Source: CAZLFA01 sp964558665 (GTDB lineage Bacteria; Desulfobacterota; Syntrophia; Syntrophales; PHBD01). From it: a stretch of 13,690 nt of DNA. Every line of letters starts with the position of its first letter. Positions within the stretch are counted from its first letter, which is position 1. The stretch spans positions 1 to 13,690 of the forward strand of contig CAZLFA010000087.1 in assembly GCA_964558665.1 (NCBI GenBank), given 5' to 3'. The notes below the pieces were generated by a model. It worked only from the letters and a program-made list of their open reading frames with translations. It had not been told where the DNA came from and did not search any database. Positions 6,620-13,484 of the stretch are shown here, one piece after another. The position numbers were made by a program, and so were the translations under genes.

Positions 6620-8038
6620 GGTTATCTCCTTTTCTTCTTTATTGTTTTTATAGCGCAAAGCGCGATTTAGACAGGCTTTGATCAGTGCGGCACGTTCGTA
6701 TGGTACATTTGGTTCAGGCTTGCCTGTGTTTCTATTCTTTTTTGCCTGCTCTGCCCGCATGCGACGCACTGCGGCTTGAAGCAAGGAAATCGGGTAAGGA
6801 GTACCTTCAAGAATTGACCGCATCAATTCCCCTGCAAGATTAGGGGGGATATTGTCATCTTTCCCTTGTGCCGCTATCGAACGAAGCAGCATTCGCATCG
6901 GCAGAGCGGCGTCTAACTTGGAACTGTGAACAATAGCGAGATCTGCAACGTGCTGCTTGAACCTCATGCCTATTTCCTGCACCGTGCCTACATGCCAGAA
7001 ACGCACGGCAATGCGGGCTGCGTTCGGAGAGAGACCGAGAATGTAAAAATGGGTGTTGTCATCGGGCACAATATAAGCGCCGTTCCAAATCGAATCGTAA
7101 AGCGCCTTTACTGCTTCTGTATTTCGATCCGGATCATCCTTCGGTGGCTCAGAGAAAAAGAAAAAGGCATCGTTTTCAAAAGAGGATTCTTTTGCAGACC
7201 AAAAGATTGTCGTTGCGTCGGCAACTTGAATCTTTTGATAGGATTCTTTGCTGAGCAAATGATTCAAGGCCGTTGTGTAGGCAAATGAAGCTTTCCTTCC
7301 AATAGGCGAATTGTATCCTTGTTGTTTCAAAAAGGAGGCAAATGCTGGTGTTTGGCCGCTATTTATGCCATTTGTAATTTCGTTGTTGACTGAAACAAGA
7401 CTGGCTCCCATTGGATTTGACCCACGAACTCCCTTTATAGGAGGTTCAAGGGCAACAACTTCGTCTTCATCACCTGTCAGTAAACATCTTCCTTTATTTC
7501 TGCAAAGTGGTCGAGATGCATCAATCATACAACGAAGCTCTTTATCATCTGTTACAGGCCCTTTATTAACTATAGACAACAAAAGGTTCGAGTTTAATCT
7601 TAATACATCATTCCACAGTCTGTCATTTCTCACAGACTTTGCCATTTCTGTATCAAGAAAATGTCGTACTGTATTAAGGGTTTCACAATCTCCGTTTATT
7701 GCCGCGATACGACTTTTAAACGCCTGATGCTGCCTTTTGACACGATCTATATTAAGTGTTTTCTTGGACTCTGTAGAGACGGGGATATTGAACATATATT
7801 CAATGTTTTCCCAGAAAAGATTTGATTTAATTCCACTTCCTTTCTTTTCACCTAAGGCCGGAACGAGAAATCTCTTTGCCCGCCTCTTTTTCCCTTCGCC
7901 TTCCCTTGTATCTTCAAATCCTACAAAACATCCTCTCCGATCAATAAGAACAAGAAAAGGAATTTCTTTTATTTCCCATCCCTCGCGAGGTAATTCTGCT
8001 TTGCGATCATAATATTCTTTTAGTGCTTGCAGGATCAT
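6251..8038 (-). CDS. cas8c: Cascade large subunit Cas8c (Csd1)
   Basis: Cas8c is the large subunit of the I-C effector and recognises the PAM and recruits Cas3. The 595-residue protein begins MILQALKEYYDRKAELPREG, characteristic of Csd1, and keeps family segments such as FLVLIDRRGCFVGFEDTREG, the cysteine-containing CRNKGRCLLTGDED loop, and GYNSPIGRKASFAYTTALNH in the middle. The length is usual for the family. Its ATG overlaps the cas5c stop as ATGA, so translation is coupled. The last 122 codons should also be translated separately as Cas11c from a strong internal ribosome site (separate entry). The frame is intact. Confidence 0.96.
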   Translation of the reverse strand: MILQALKEYYDRKAELPREGWEIKEIPFLVLIDRRGCFVGFEDTREGEGKKRRAKRFLVPALGEKKGSGIKSNLFWENIEYMFNIPVSTESKKTLNIDRVKRQHQAFKSRIAAINGDCETLNTVRHFLDTEMAKSVRNDRLWNDVLRLNSNLLLSIVNKGPVTDDKELRCMIDASRPLCRNKGRCLLTGDEDEVVALEPPIKGVRGSNPMGASLVSVNNEITNGINSGQTPAFASFLKQQGYNSPIGRKASFAYTTALNHLLSKESYQKIQVADATTIFWSAKESSFENDAFFFFSEPPKDDPDRNTEAVKALYDSIWNGAYIVPDDNTHFYILGLSPNAARIAVRFWHVGTVQEIGMRFKQHVADLAIVHSSKLDAALPMRMLLRSIAAQGKDDNIPPNLAGELMRSILEGTPYPISLLQAAVRRMRAEQAKKNRNTGKPEPNVPYERAALIKACLNRALRYKNNKEEKEITMCLDLENTNIGYRLGRLFAVLEKIQTEANPGINTTIRDRFFGAASSTPVTVFSILMRLSNHHLSKLEKEKPGLFVIRKKLIGEIICSFTDFPTHLNLADQGRFAIGYYHQNYDLWSSKKTKP

Positions 8039-8748
8039 TTTCGCACCTCCTTACTTTCAGGCGGTGGAACAGCAATTACACCATTTTCTATTCTCGCCCG
8101 GAAAAACATCGGTTTGATATTTGATGGTTCGGAATAGTCCAGGTCATAAAGCATCCAACCTAAGTCTCTAGAGTCCGGAATAGGAGTAGCTGGGTCAGAT
8201 ACAGGATCGGTAAGGCGCACAGCGGCGGCAAATTCACGGCACCCAAGATATGGTTGATGAAAATGCTGTCCCTTTCTGGCGCGACGCTCAAACATGGCAG
8301 CATACTTAGCTTCTGTTTCATCCTTGCGTATGTCCGGTTTTTTTAAATCATCAGCCTCGTCAGCATCAATTAGCCATTCTGGGACTGGGTTAATCACTAA
8401 TCCCCGCTTTTCTGGCGGGATGTAAATGAACTCGGCATGGAGCCGGTAGTTCACATCTCGTAGAAATAGCCCTGCCCTTTGCTGACGGTCTTCTTCAATG
8501 AATATTCCACCAGGACGAGGTGAAGCTATTTTACTAACCTCATTGCGTCGTACGGAAATCCATTTTATTGGCGCAAGTACCTCGATTTTTTTTACCTGCC
8601 AGTAAATGGCAGGTTTCCATAGGATGGCATCGAAGACGGCACGCGCGGCAGATGGAGTAATTACATCATAACTTACGCGCTCGACTTTCATCTCCGGCCG
8701 GGTAAAGCAAGCGTAATCACCACTTACCTCAAGACAAAATCCTTTCAT
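8035..8748 (-). CDS. cas5c: Cascade subunit and crRNA endonuclease Cas5c (Cas5d)
   Basis: In type I-C, which lacks Cas6, Cas5 cuts pre-crRNA at the base of the repeat hairpin and stays bound to the 5' handle. The protein starts MKGFCLEVSGDYACFTRPEM, then has YDVITPSAARAVFDAILWKP and late RRARKGQHFHQPYLGCREF, all Cas5d signatures. Three in-frame ATGs lie within 12 bp; the third (8748-8746) is chosen because AAAGGA then has 8-9 nt spacing and would touch the first. Length is 237 residues. It lies 23 bp after cas3 and overlaps cas8c by 4 bp. By my remembered alignment to Bacillus halodurans Cas5d, the positions of catalytic Tyr46 and His117 are Leu43 and Tyr149 here, with the lysine kept (Lys148). 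Confidence 0.95.
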   Translation of the reverse strand: MKGFCLEVSGDYACFTRPEMKVERVSYDVITPSAARAVFDAILWKPAIYWQVKKIEVLAPIKWISVRRNEVSKIASPRPGGIFIEEDRQQRAGLFLRDVNYRLHAEFIYIPPEKRGLVINPVPEWLIDADEADDLKKPDIRKDETEAKYAAMFERRARKGQHFHQPYLGCREFAAAVRLTDPVSDPATPIPDSRDLGWMLYDLDYSEPSNIKPMFFRARIENGVIAVPPPESKEVRK

Positions 8749-8771
8749 AGGCATCATCCTTTCGCTAAGGG

Positions 8772-10988
8772 TTAAACAAGTAAGTCTTCCGGATCATAAA
8801 CTTCATGGTATATATTCAGGCCAACCTTTGAACTATAAAGTGTCGAGTCGGCCTCTTTTTGCACGAGAAATCCACCATGGATATCCTCTATGCGCTTCTC
8901 GGCAAGCAAACGACCTGCGACAGCAGGTTTAACATTGATGGTGTAACGTTGAAGTGCCCGCATGACCTCACGTGACGGACCGGAAAAGCGTAATCTATCA
9001 ATCAGGGTTTTATTACTTCCATAGCGGACAATAATGGGTGCACTTCCTTCTTTGATCAACCGAAACTCCCTTCCGGCTTCGCGGAATTGAACATTTCCTT
9101 CCGGATTGACATTTTTAATAAGCCTTTCCCGCCACCAATCTTCTCCAATGTCATTCAGACTTGCGTAATAAATTTCAAAATATCGACGAAATGATTCTAT
9201 GGTATCAGGTGCAAAAACAGAAAGTGCTGACATCTGACGAGTTGCATCTTCGCCCTTACGGAGCAATCCGGGAGGTGCAGGTTTGGGTGCAACAAAGACA
9301 TGTACATCTCCCGGAGTCTCCTTTTTGCCTTCACGATTGCACCGCCCCGCAGCCTGGTTGATCGAATCAAGCCCTGCCACAGCGCGGTAGACCACAGGAA
9401 AATCTATGTCCACACCAGCCTCGACCAATTGCGTACTTATAACACGACAAGGTCTGCCACAAGTCAATCGCTCCTTGATTACAGCAATCATTTGAGAGCG
9501 GTGTTCACCACACATGAGTCCCGAAAGATGTATTGTTCCCTCAGGCATCTCCTTCCAAAGATCACTACAGTCTCTACGGGTGTTGACAATGCATAATATT
9601 TGATCATGCATCGATAGTTCAGTGGCAAGTGAGTTCCAATCGCACGGTTTGCTCATGTCGACAGGGAAGTGAATATTTGTACGTTTAAGTTGCTGATAAA
9701 GCAGATCAGGCTGAGGTATGATTTCATGTGGTGTGCAGCAAAGATTTGGCAGAGCTGGTTGGGTGGCAGTGGAAAGCAACACAGTAACCTTGTAGTCGGA
9801 AATTAGTCGATTAAGAACTTCAACACAAGGGTAGAGAAGCTCCGGAGGAAGAAGTTGTGCTTCGTCCAGAATCACTACACTATTCACAATGTTGTGCAAT
9901 TTTCGGCTGCGACCCGGCTTAGCAGCATAAAGTGATTCAAAGAACTGGACACTGGTAGTGACGATAACAGGAGCATCCCAATTTTCTGCCGCAAGGGTAT
10001 GTTGTGGCAATTCCTTCTCAATTTCAGGGGCAATATTGCTGTGGTGTTCGACGACGTTTTCCGGTCCGAAGTATTTTCGCAGCACATCCGCAGTTTGTTC
10101 AATAATGCTGGTGTAAGGGATTACATAAATAATTCGACTTTTATTGTGCTTCTGGTTTGTTGCATGATCCAGCGCGAAAGCAGTTCCTGACAGTGTTTTG
10201 CCGCCGCCAGTCGGTACAGTCAACGAAAACAATCCGGATGATTGTGATGCAGCATCACGGCAGGCAGTTAAAATGTATGCCCGAATACGATTCACTTGAT
10301 TGCCTTTTTCTCTTGCTGCGTCCGTCATCTTCTTCATTCGTTGGTCAAAGCGTTTTTTTAGTTCGGTCAGCGGAGGAAAAGAGGGGCGCTTGGCATGCTT
10401 ATTAGAATCCATGAATGCTTCTGTGTCGAGGAAGTCCGCATCAACTAAACAGGAAAAAATCATCCTAACCCAGAGATGATAGGCAATCGCATCGTTATTG
10501 CGGCATTCCATTGCAAACTGCGGTGGTAGACAACGATTGGAAGATGCATCCAAAAAAGATTCAGCGTAATGGCGGACAAAATCAGCAACACTTTTTTCAT
10601 TTTCAACGCGGAAAGGCAATGAATCACGACCGCCAAACCAGTCTGGTAATCCTGCATGATGTCCAGCTATAATATAAGCGAAGGTTTTACCTATAATGTT
10701 TTGCCATTTTTCATAGGCTATTATTGCGCCAGCACCGGAGTGGTTTATATGTACTCCTGTACATTGATTCTCGTATTCACTGGCGTCCAGTCCTCTTGCC
10801 TTGAGAAGGTAAGCCTGAAAATCCGAATGTGCCTTGCCTATGTCGTGAAGCAAACCAGCGACACGACCCCAGCAAGTCGAATCGAATTCAGCGGCAAATT
10901 CCGCTGCCAGTTCAGCCGTTCCTTTGAGATGATCTTCGAGTTTGTGGATTCTTCCGTCTTCGGATATGTGGGCGATGCAGTTTTTCAT
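8772..10988 (-). CDS. cas3: CRISPR-associated helicase-nuclease Cas3 (type I-C)
   Basis: Cas3 is recruited by target-bound Cascade and unwinds and degrades the DNA. The 738-residue protein has an N-terminal HD nuclease domain: His20, His48-Asp49 in GLLHDIGKAH, His83 (INHSGAGA), and His110-His111 (AGHHAG). An SF2 helicase follows: Walker A PTGGGKT (258-264), motif II DEAQ (374-377), motif III STAT (405-408), and motif VI QAAGRCNR (544-551). All key residues are present and the length is normal. The ATG at 10988-10986 has its ribosome site GAGGAACC overlapping the stop of an upstream ATPase remnant (TGA-GGAACCG-ATG). The first ~15 codons recur at 11729-11767 and 12990-13034, where the residues are closer to MKDYIAHISED; the functional gene's MKNC differs. 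It is the first gene of the cas operon. Confidence 0.98.
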   Translation of the reverse strand: MKNCIAHISEDGRIHKLEDHLKGTAELAAEFAAEFDSTCWGRVAGLLHDIGKAHSDFQAYLLKARGLDASEYENQCTGVHINHSGAGAIIAYEKWQNIIGKTFAYIIAGHHAGLPDWFGGRDSLPFRVENEKSVADFVRHYAESFLDASSNRCLPPQFAMECRNNDAIAYHLWVRMIFSCLVDADFLDTEAFMDSNKHAKRPSFPPLTELKKRFDQRMKKMTDAAREKGNQVNRIRAYILTACRDAASQSSGLFSLTVPTGGGKTLSGTAFALDHATNQKHNKSRIIYVIPYTSIIEQTADVLRKYFGPENVVEHHSNIAPEIEKELPQHTLAAENWDAPVIVTTSVQFFESLYAAKPGRSRKLHNIVNSVVILDEAQLLPPELLYPCVEVLNRLISDYKVTVLLSTATQPALPNLCCTPHEIIPQPDLLYQQLKRTNIHFPVDMSKPCDWNSLATELSMHDQILCIVNTRRDCSDLWKEMPEGTIHLSGLMCGEHRSQMIAVIKERLTCGRPCRVISTQLVEAGVDIDFPVVYRAVAGLDSINQAAGRCNREGKKETPGDVHVFVAPKPAPPGLLRKGEDATRQMSALSVFAPDTIESFRRYFEIYYASLNDIGEDWWRERLIKNVNPEGNVQFREAGREFRLIKEGSAPIIVRYGSNKTLIDRLRFSGPSREVMRALQRYTINVKPAVAGRLLAEKRIEDIHGGFLVQKEADSTLYSSKVGLNIYHEVYDPEDLLV

Positions 10989-10995
10989 CGGTTCC

Positions 10996-11061
10996 TCAAA
11001 TAATGAAATCCTGATAGTTGGTCCGGTTGACTACCTGCCATGATGCATCCGGATAGGCTTT
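10996..11061 (-). pseudogene. 3' remnant of a second AAA ATPase/DUF4143 gene
   Basis: On the minus strand this reads KAYPDASWQVVNRTN, then YQDFII and a stop, identical at 19 of 21 residues to the C-terminus of the intact ATPase at 11775. Upstream the reading is lost at once (GGG then a stop). Its stop is 7 bp before the cas3 ATG with the same spacer GGAACCG found after the intact ATPase. An ATPase gene therefore once stood directly in front of cas3 and was lost except for its last 21 codons, which still carry the ribosome site of cas3. The 89 bp between here and the ORF6N stop show no gene. Confidence 0.88.
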
Positions 11062-11150
11062 CCCTCACTATTTAAAGTATGATGCCCCTTTGTTCATGAT
11101 TCTATGAATTTTGTCTTCGTAGTGAATGCTTTGCCAGGTTCATTGGAAAA

Positions 11151-11669
11151 TCAATCCTTCCTTTCAAAACCTATCTTGCGTCGCGGGGTGACAGGTACGT
11201 CTGTCAGCGCGCGGATGGCGTTGAAGACAACTCTGAACTGCTTGTCGTATTTCTTTTCCAGTTCATCAAGCCTGCGGGCCAGTTCTTTGTCTTCTGCAAG
11301 CATCCGGCGAATCTGGACAAAAGTGCGCATTATTTCAATATTGACCCGGATCGCACGCGAGCTGTTCAGGACACCGGATAACATGGCAACACCCTGTTCA
11401 GTAAAGGCGTAAGGCATGGCGCGGCGTATGCCGCCCCGACTTGAAGTCACAATTTGTGACTTCAAGTCGTTAAATTCCTGTAATGTGAACTGAAACATGA
11501 AATCGGGCGGAAAGCGTTCCTCGTTTCTTTTCACTGACTGCATAAGGACTTTGGGCGCTACTTCATAAAGTTCCGCAAGATCCATACTGAGCATGACTTT
11601 TTTCCCACGGATAAAAAAGATCCGGTTTCTGATATCTGGAAGTAAGATGCCTTTCTTGTCTTCAGTCAT
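11151..11669 (-). CDS. ORF6N domain protein (KilA-N superfamily, DNA-binding)
   Basis: ORF6N is a DNA-binding domain of phage antirepressor-type proteins that also occurs in many free-standing bacterial genes of unknown role. The 172-residue protein matches the family pattern: IRNRIFFIRGKKVMLSMDLA (13-32), LYEVAPKVLMQSVKRNEERF (34-53), PPDFMFQFT, then SQIVTSSRGG, AMPYAFTEQGVAMLSGVLNS and the helical tail with NIEIMRTFVQIRRML, RLDELEKKYDKQF and a basic end. The charged tail could be a coiled coil. The ATG at 11669-11667 has a GGGG-type site upstream. A 33-bp palindrome covers the codons around LKSQIVTSS. It appears intact and is bordered by a cas3 5' fragment and an ATPase 3' fragment, so it entered the locus by rearrangement. 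Its function is not known; autoregulation is a guess. Confidence 0.9.
   Translation of the reverse strand: MTEDKKGILLPDIRNRIFFIRGKKVMLSMDLAELYEVAPKVLMQSVKRNEERFPPDFMFQFTLQEFNDLKSQIVTSSRGGIRRAMPYAFTEQGVAMLSGVLNSSRAIRVNIEIMRTFVQIRRMLAEDKELARRLDELEKKYDKQFRVVFNAIRALTDVPVTPRRKIGFERKD
11437..11469. repeat. 33-bp perfect palindrome inside the ORF6N gene
   Basis: Arms 11437-11452 (CGACTTGAAGTCACAA) and 11454-11469 (exact complement) flank one central T. There are sixteen paired positions with no mismatch. On the minus strand it encodes NDLKSQIVTSSR, a well-conserved stretch of ORF6N proteins. The centre, ACAA-N-TTGT, equals that of the palindrome in Bro-N. Confidence 0.92.
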
Positions 11670-11728
11670 GATTGCTACCCCATTCCTGCTTAATTGAACA
11701 AATTATTGATAACTCCGGCAGAGTTACT

Positions 11729-11767
11729 TCTTCTGTCTTCGGATATATGGGCGATGTAGTCTTTCAT
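11729..11767 (-). pseudogene. cas3 5' fragment behind the ATPase gene
   Basis: The minus strand has ATG followed by MKDYIAHISEDRR, matching the first 13 codons of cas3 (MKNCIAHISEDGR). Similarity to the real cas3 start is near-continuous in DNA and extends upstream through GGAACCG into the ATPase C-terminal codons, about 110 bp in all. The frame runs on for 12 unrelated codons (SNSAGVINNLFN) and stops at 11690, giving a 25-codon mini-ORF just before the ORF6N gene. Confidence 0.85.
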
Positions 11768-11774
11768 CGGTTCC

Positions 11775-12905
11775 TCAAAGAATGAAATCAGGATAATTGG
11801 TCCGGTTGACTACCTGCCATGATGCGTCCGGATAGGCCTTTACCCATTCATTGGGGGGGCGGGTTTTGCTTTTTCCCCACTTTATTTCATAACCGTACAG
11901 GCGGCCTCCCCGTTCCTCCACCCAGTCGATCTCTTGCCGGCTGTATGTCCGCCAGAAGTAATTGTTCGAGAAGATTCCCTGATACTCCTGTTTTTTCAGC
12001 CGTTCCATGACCAAATAGTTTTCCCACAAAAGCCCGATATCGTCCCGGATGGAGATGGGATTAAAATTATTGATCAGGGCGTTGCGAACCCCCGTATCGA
12101 CAAAATAGCAGCGTCCGTTCTTGGTAATCTCTCTGCGCAGGTTGCGGCTGAAGCCGTTAAGGCGTACGATGACAAAGGTCTTTTCCAGGAGATCGAGATA
12201 ACGTTCCACCGTGCCCTTGCTCATGCCAAGATGGCCTGCAAGTTCGGAACAGGAAACCTCGTGGCCGATTTGCAACGCAATCAGTTGCAGCAGCTTCCCT
12301 ATTTTGGCTGAATGGCGGACACCGTCCAGTGTAAGGATGTCCTTGAAAAGGTAGGAAGATACCAGCTCTTTCAAGTATTGCTCGCGTTGCCGGTTGTCTG
12401 CAAGAAGAACGGCCTCCGGGTATGACCCGTAAATGAGGCGGTTTTCCAGGTTTGCCGCCGTTTGGGCAGGATTCTCCGTTGTCATGATTTCCATCTGGGC
12501 GAGGGGAAAAAGGCGCATGGTGGTTTTTCTGCCTGTCAGAGGTTCACCGATATTGCGTGCAAGATCGAAAGATGAAGACCCGGTGGCGATGACCCTTACG
12601 TCGGGAATATGATCGATGGTCAATTTGAGGTTCAGGCCGATATCGGGAATTGCCTGCGCCTCATCAATGACGACAAGGCGGTACTCTCCGATAAAAGCCT
12701 TGATCTTTTCTATACTGCGACTGGCCAGAAATTCCTGAACTATAATATCCTCGCCGGTTACAGAGAGATAGGGTTCCTGAACGCTTTTAAGGTATTCGCG
12801 GATAAGAGTAGTCTTTCCTGTACGTCGTGCGCCATACAGGACAACGACTTTGCCCGGCGATAGATGCCGGGGCAGGTGTTCAAGTTGTTTTTGTCTGACA
12901 TACAT
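11775..12905 (-). CDS. AAA family ATPase with DUF4143 domain
   Basis: This belongs to the large AAA_14-DUF4143 group, common in anaerobes and archaea, whose role is unclear. The 376-residue protein has Walker A GARRTGKTT (25-33), Walker B LVVIDEAQ (77-84), sensor-like VIATGSSSF (105-113), and a winged helix at about 205-245 (SCSELAGHLGMSKGTVERYL). The C-terminal DUF4143 domain resembles PD-(D/E)XK nucleases: Glu296, Asp327 in RQEIDWVEE, and Glu340/Lys342 in YGYEIKWGK. The ATG at 12905-12903 follows CCGGAGGATCG, a strong ribosome site. The stop is followed by GGAACCG and a cas3-like ATG, so this gene copy once led directly into a cas3. Nuclease activity is possible by motif but not known. It is apparently intact. 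Confidence 0.93.
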   Translation of the reverse strand: MYVRQKQLEHLPRHLSPGKVVVLYGARRTGKTTLIREYLKSVQEPYLSVTGEDIIVQEFLASRSIEKIKAFIGEYRLVVIDEAQAIPDIGLNLKLTIDHIPDVRVIATGSSSFDLARNIGEPLTGRKTTMRLFPLAQMEIMTTENPAQTAANLENRLIYGSYPEAVLLADNRQREQYLKELVSSYLFKDILTLDGVRHSAKIGKLLQLIALQIGHEVSCSELAGHLGMSKGTVERYLDLLEKTFVIVRLNGFSRNLRREITKNGRCYFVDTGVRNALINNFNPISIRDDIGLLWENYLVMERLKKQEYQGIFSNNYFWRTYSRQEIDWVEERGGRLYGYEIKWGKSKTRPPNEWVKAYPDASWQVVNRTNYPDFIL

Positions 12906-12927
12906 AATGCGATCCTCCGGTTGTTGT

Positions 12928-12957
12928 ATTGGCCGAATTTATATTAAAACGGCCAAT
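12928..12957. promoter_or_regulatory. Inverted repeat upstream of the ATPase gene
   Basis: ATTGGCCG (12928-12935) and CGGCCAAT (12950-12957) are perfect 8-bp arms around a 14-bp AT-only centre that contains TAATAT on the minus strand. It lies 23 bp before the ATPase start codon. The shape suits an operator overlapping a promoter, but no clear -35 pairs with the -10-like motif. Confidence 0.45.
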
Positions 12958-12989
12958 TAATCAACCATATTAATGCCAATTTCGGTGGG

Positions 12990-13034
12990 GTGGATTCTTC
13001 CGTCTTCGGATATGTGGGCGATGTAGTCTTCCAT
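12990..13034 (-). pseudogene. cas3 5' fragment upstream of the ATPase gene
   Basis: The minus strand reads MEDYIAHISEDGRIH, the first 15 codons of a cas3, from ATG 13034-13032. The 34 bp at 12990-13023 are identical to 10944-10977 in the functional cas3. The frame then leaves cas3 (PTEIGINMVD) and stops at 12957, again a 25-codon mini-ORF. No ATPase-tail or GGAACCG sequence precedes this copy; the DNA before it (13035-13100) is unrelated. Confidence 0.82.
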
Positions 13035-13149
13035 TTGTTCAGCCCTTTTACCGGGTGCTTCGAGTGAGTGGTGCTATTGATGAAATCCCCCTGCGATCCC
13101 CCTGATATGGCGGTCATTTGTCAAGGATAAAAGACTTACCCTGCCGCTT

Positions 13150-13480
13150 TTTTCTAAAGCGTGTCTTGTCCATATATGCAAGGCATAAGCAGAGACGTAA
13201 TCCATGTTGCGACGGTTGATCACTCTGATATCCGCGTATTTGAAACGCCTGACTTGGTTACGTCGCGGAGCTGCCTGTCTCTTTAAACGGGAGTTCGGGT
13301 TAAACCTTATCCGCAAGGGGGACCGAGGGTTCTCCTAACCTGATTGCGTCTCCACCTATGCCTTGCTTCTCTGTTCCGATCTTAAGAGTTATCCACAGCC
13401 CTGCCTGCGGCCTTCTATAGTGCATGGCAGGCGAGGCTGTGGGTAACTCGCCGCCGACCGATCCCCTGCTTTTTTATCCT
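13150..13480 (-). ncRNA. Candidate IS110-type guide (bridge/seek) RNA region
   Basis: IS110-family transposases work with an RNA encoded in a non-coding end of the element; in the IS1111-type branch it lies downstream of the transposase gene. Here the downstream stretch is unusually long and strongly structured: a near-perfect 23-bp stem at 13386-13449 and a smaller CGCTTT/AAAGCG hairpin at 13145-13161. No RNA boundaries or guide loops can be fixed from one copy. The assignment rests on position and structure only. Confidence 0.35.
13386..13449. repeat. Long hairpin downstream of the IS110 transposase
   Basis: The arm 13386-13408, starting GAGTTATCCACAGCC, pairs with 13427-13449, ending GGCTGTGGGTAACTC. 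The stem is 23 bp with one true mismatch and two positions that are wobble pairs in one strand's RNA. The loop is 18 nt. It lies 36 bp after the transposase stop. No U-tract follows on the minus strand, so it is not a standard terminator. Confidence 0.88.
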
Positions 13481-13484
13481 ATAT

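Noticed and set aside
13074..13316. 80-codon minus-strand frame (arginine-rich) as a small protein gene
   Set aside because: No known family is recognisable, it sits in the structured end of an IS110-type element, and the basic composition fits translation of structured RNA-coding DNA.
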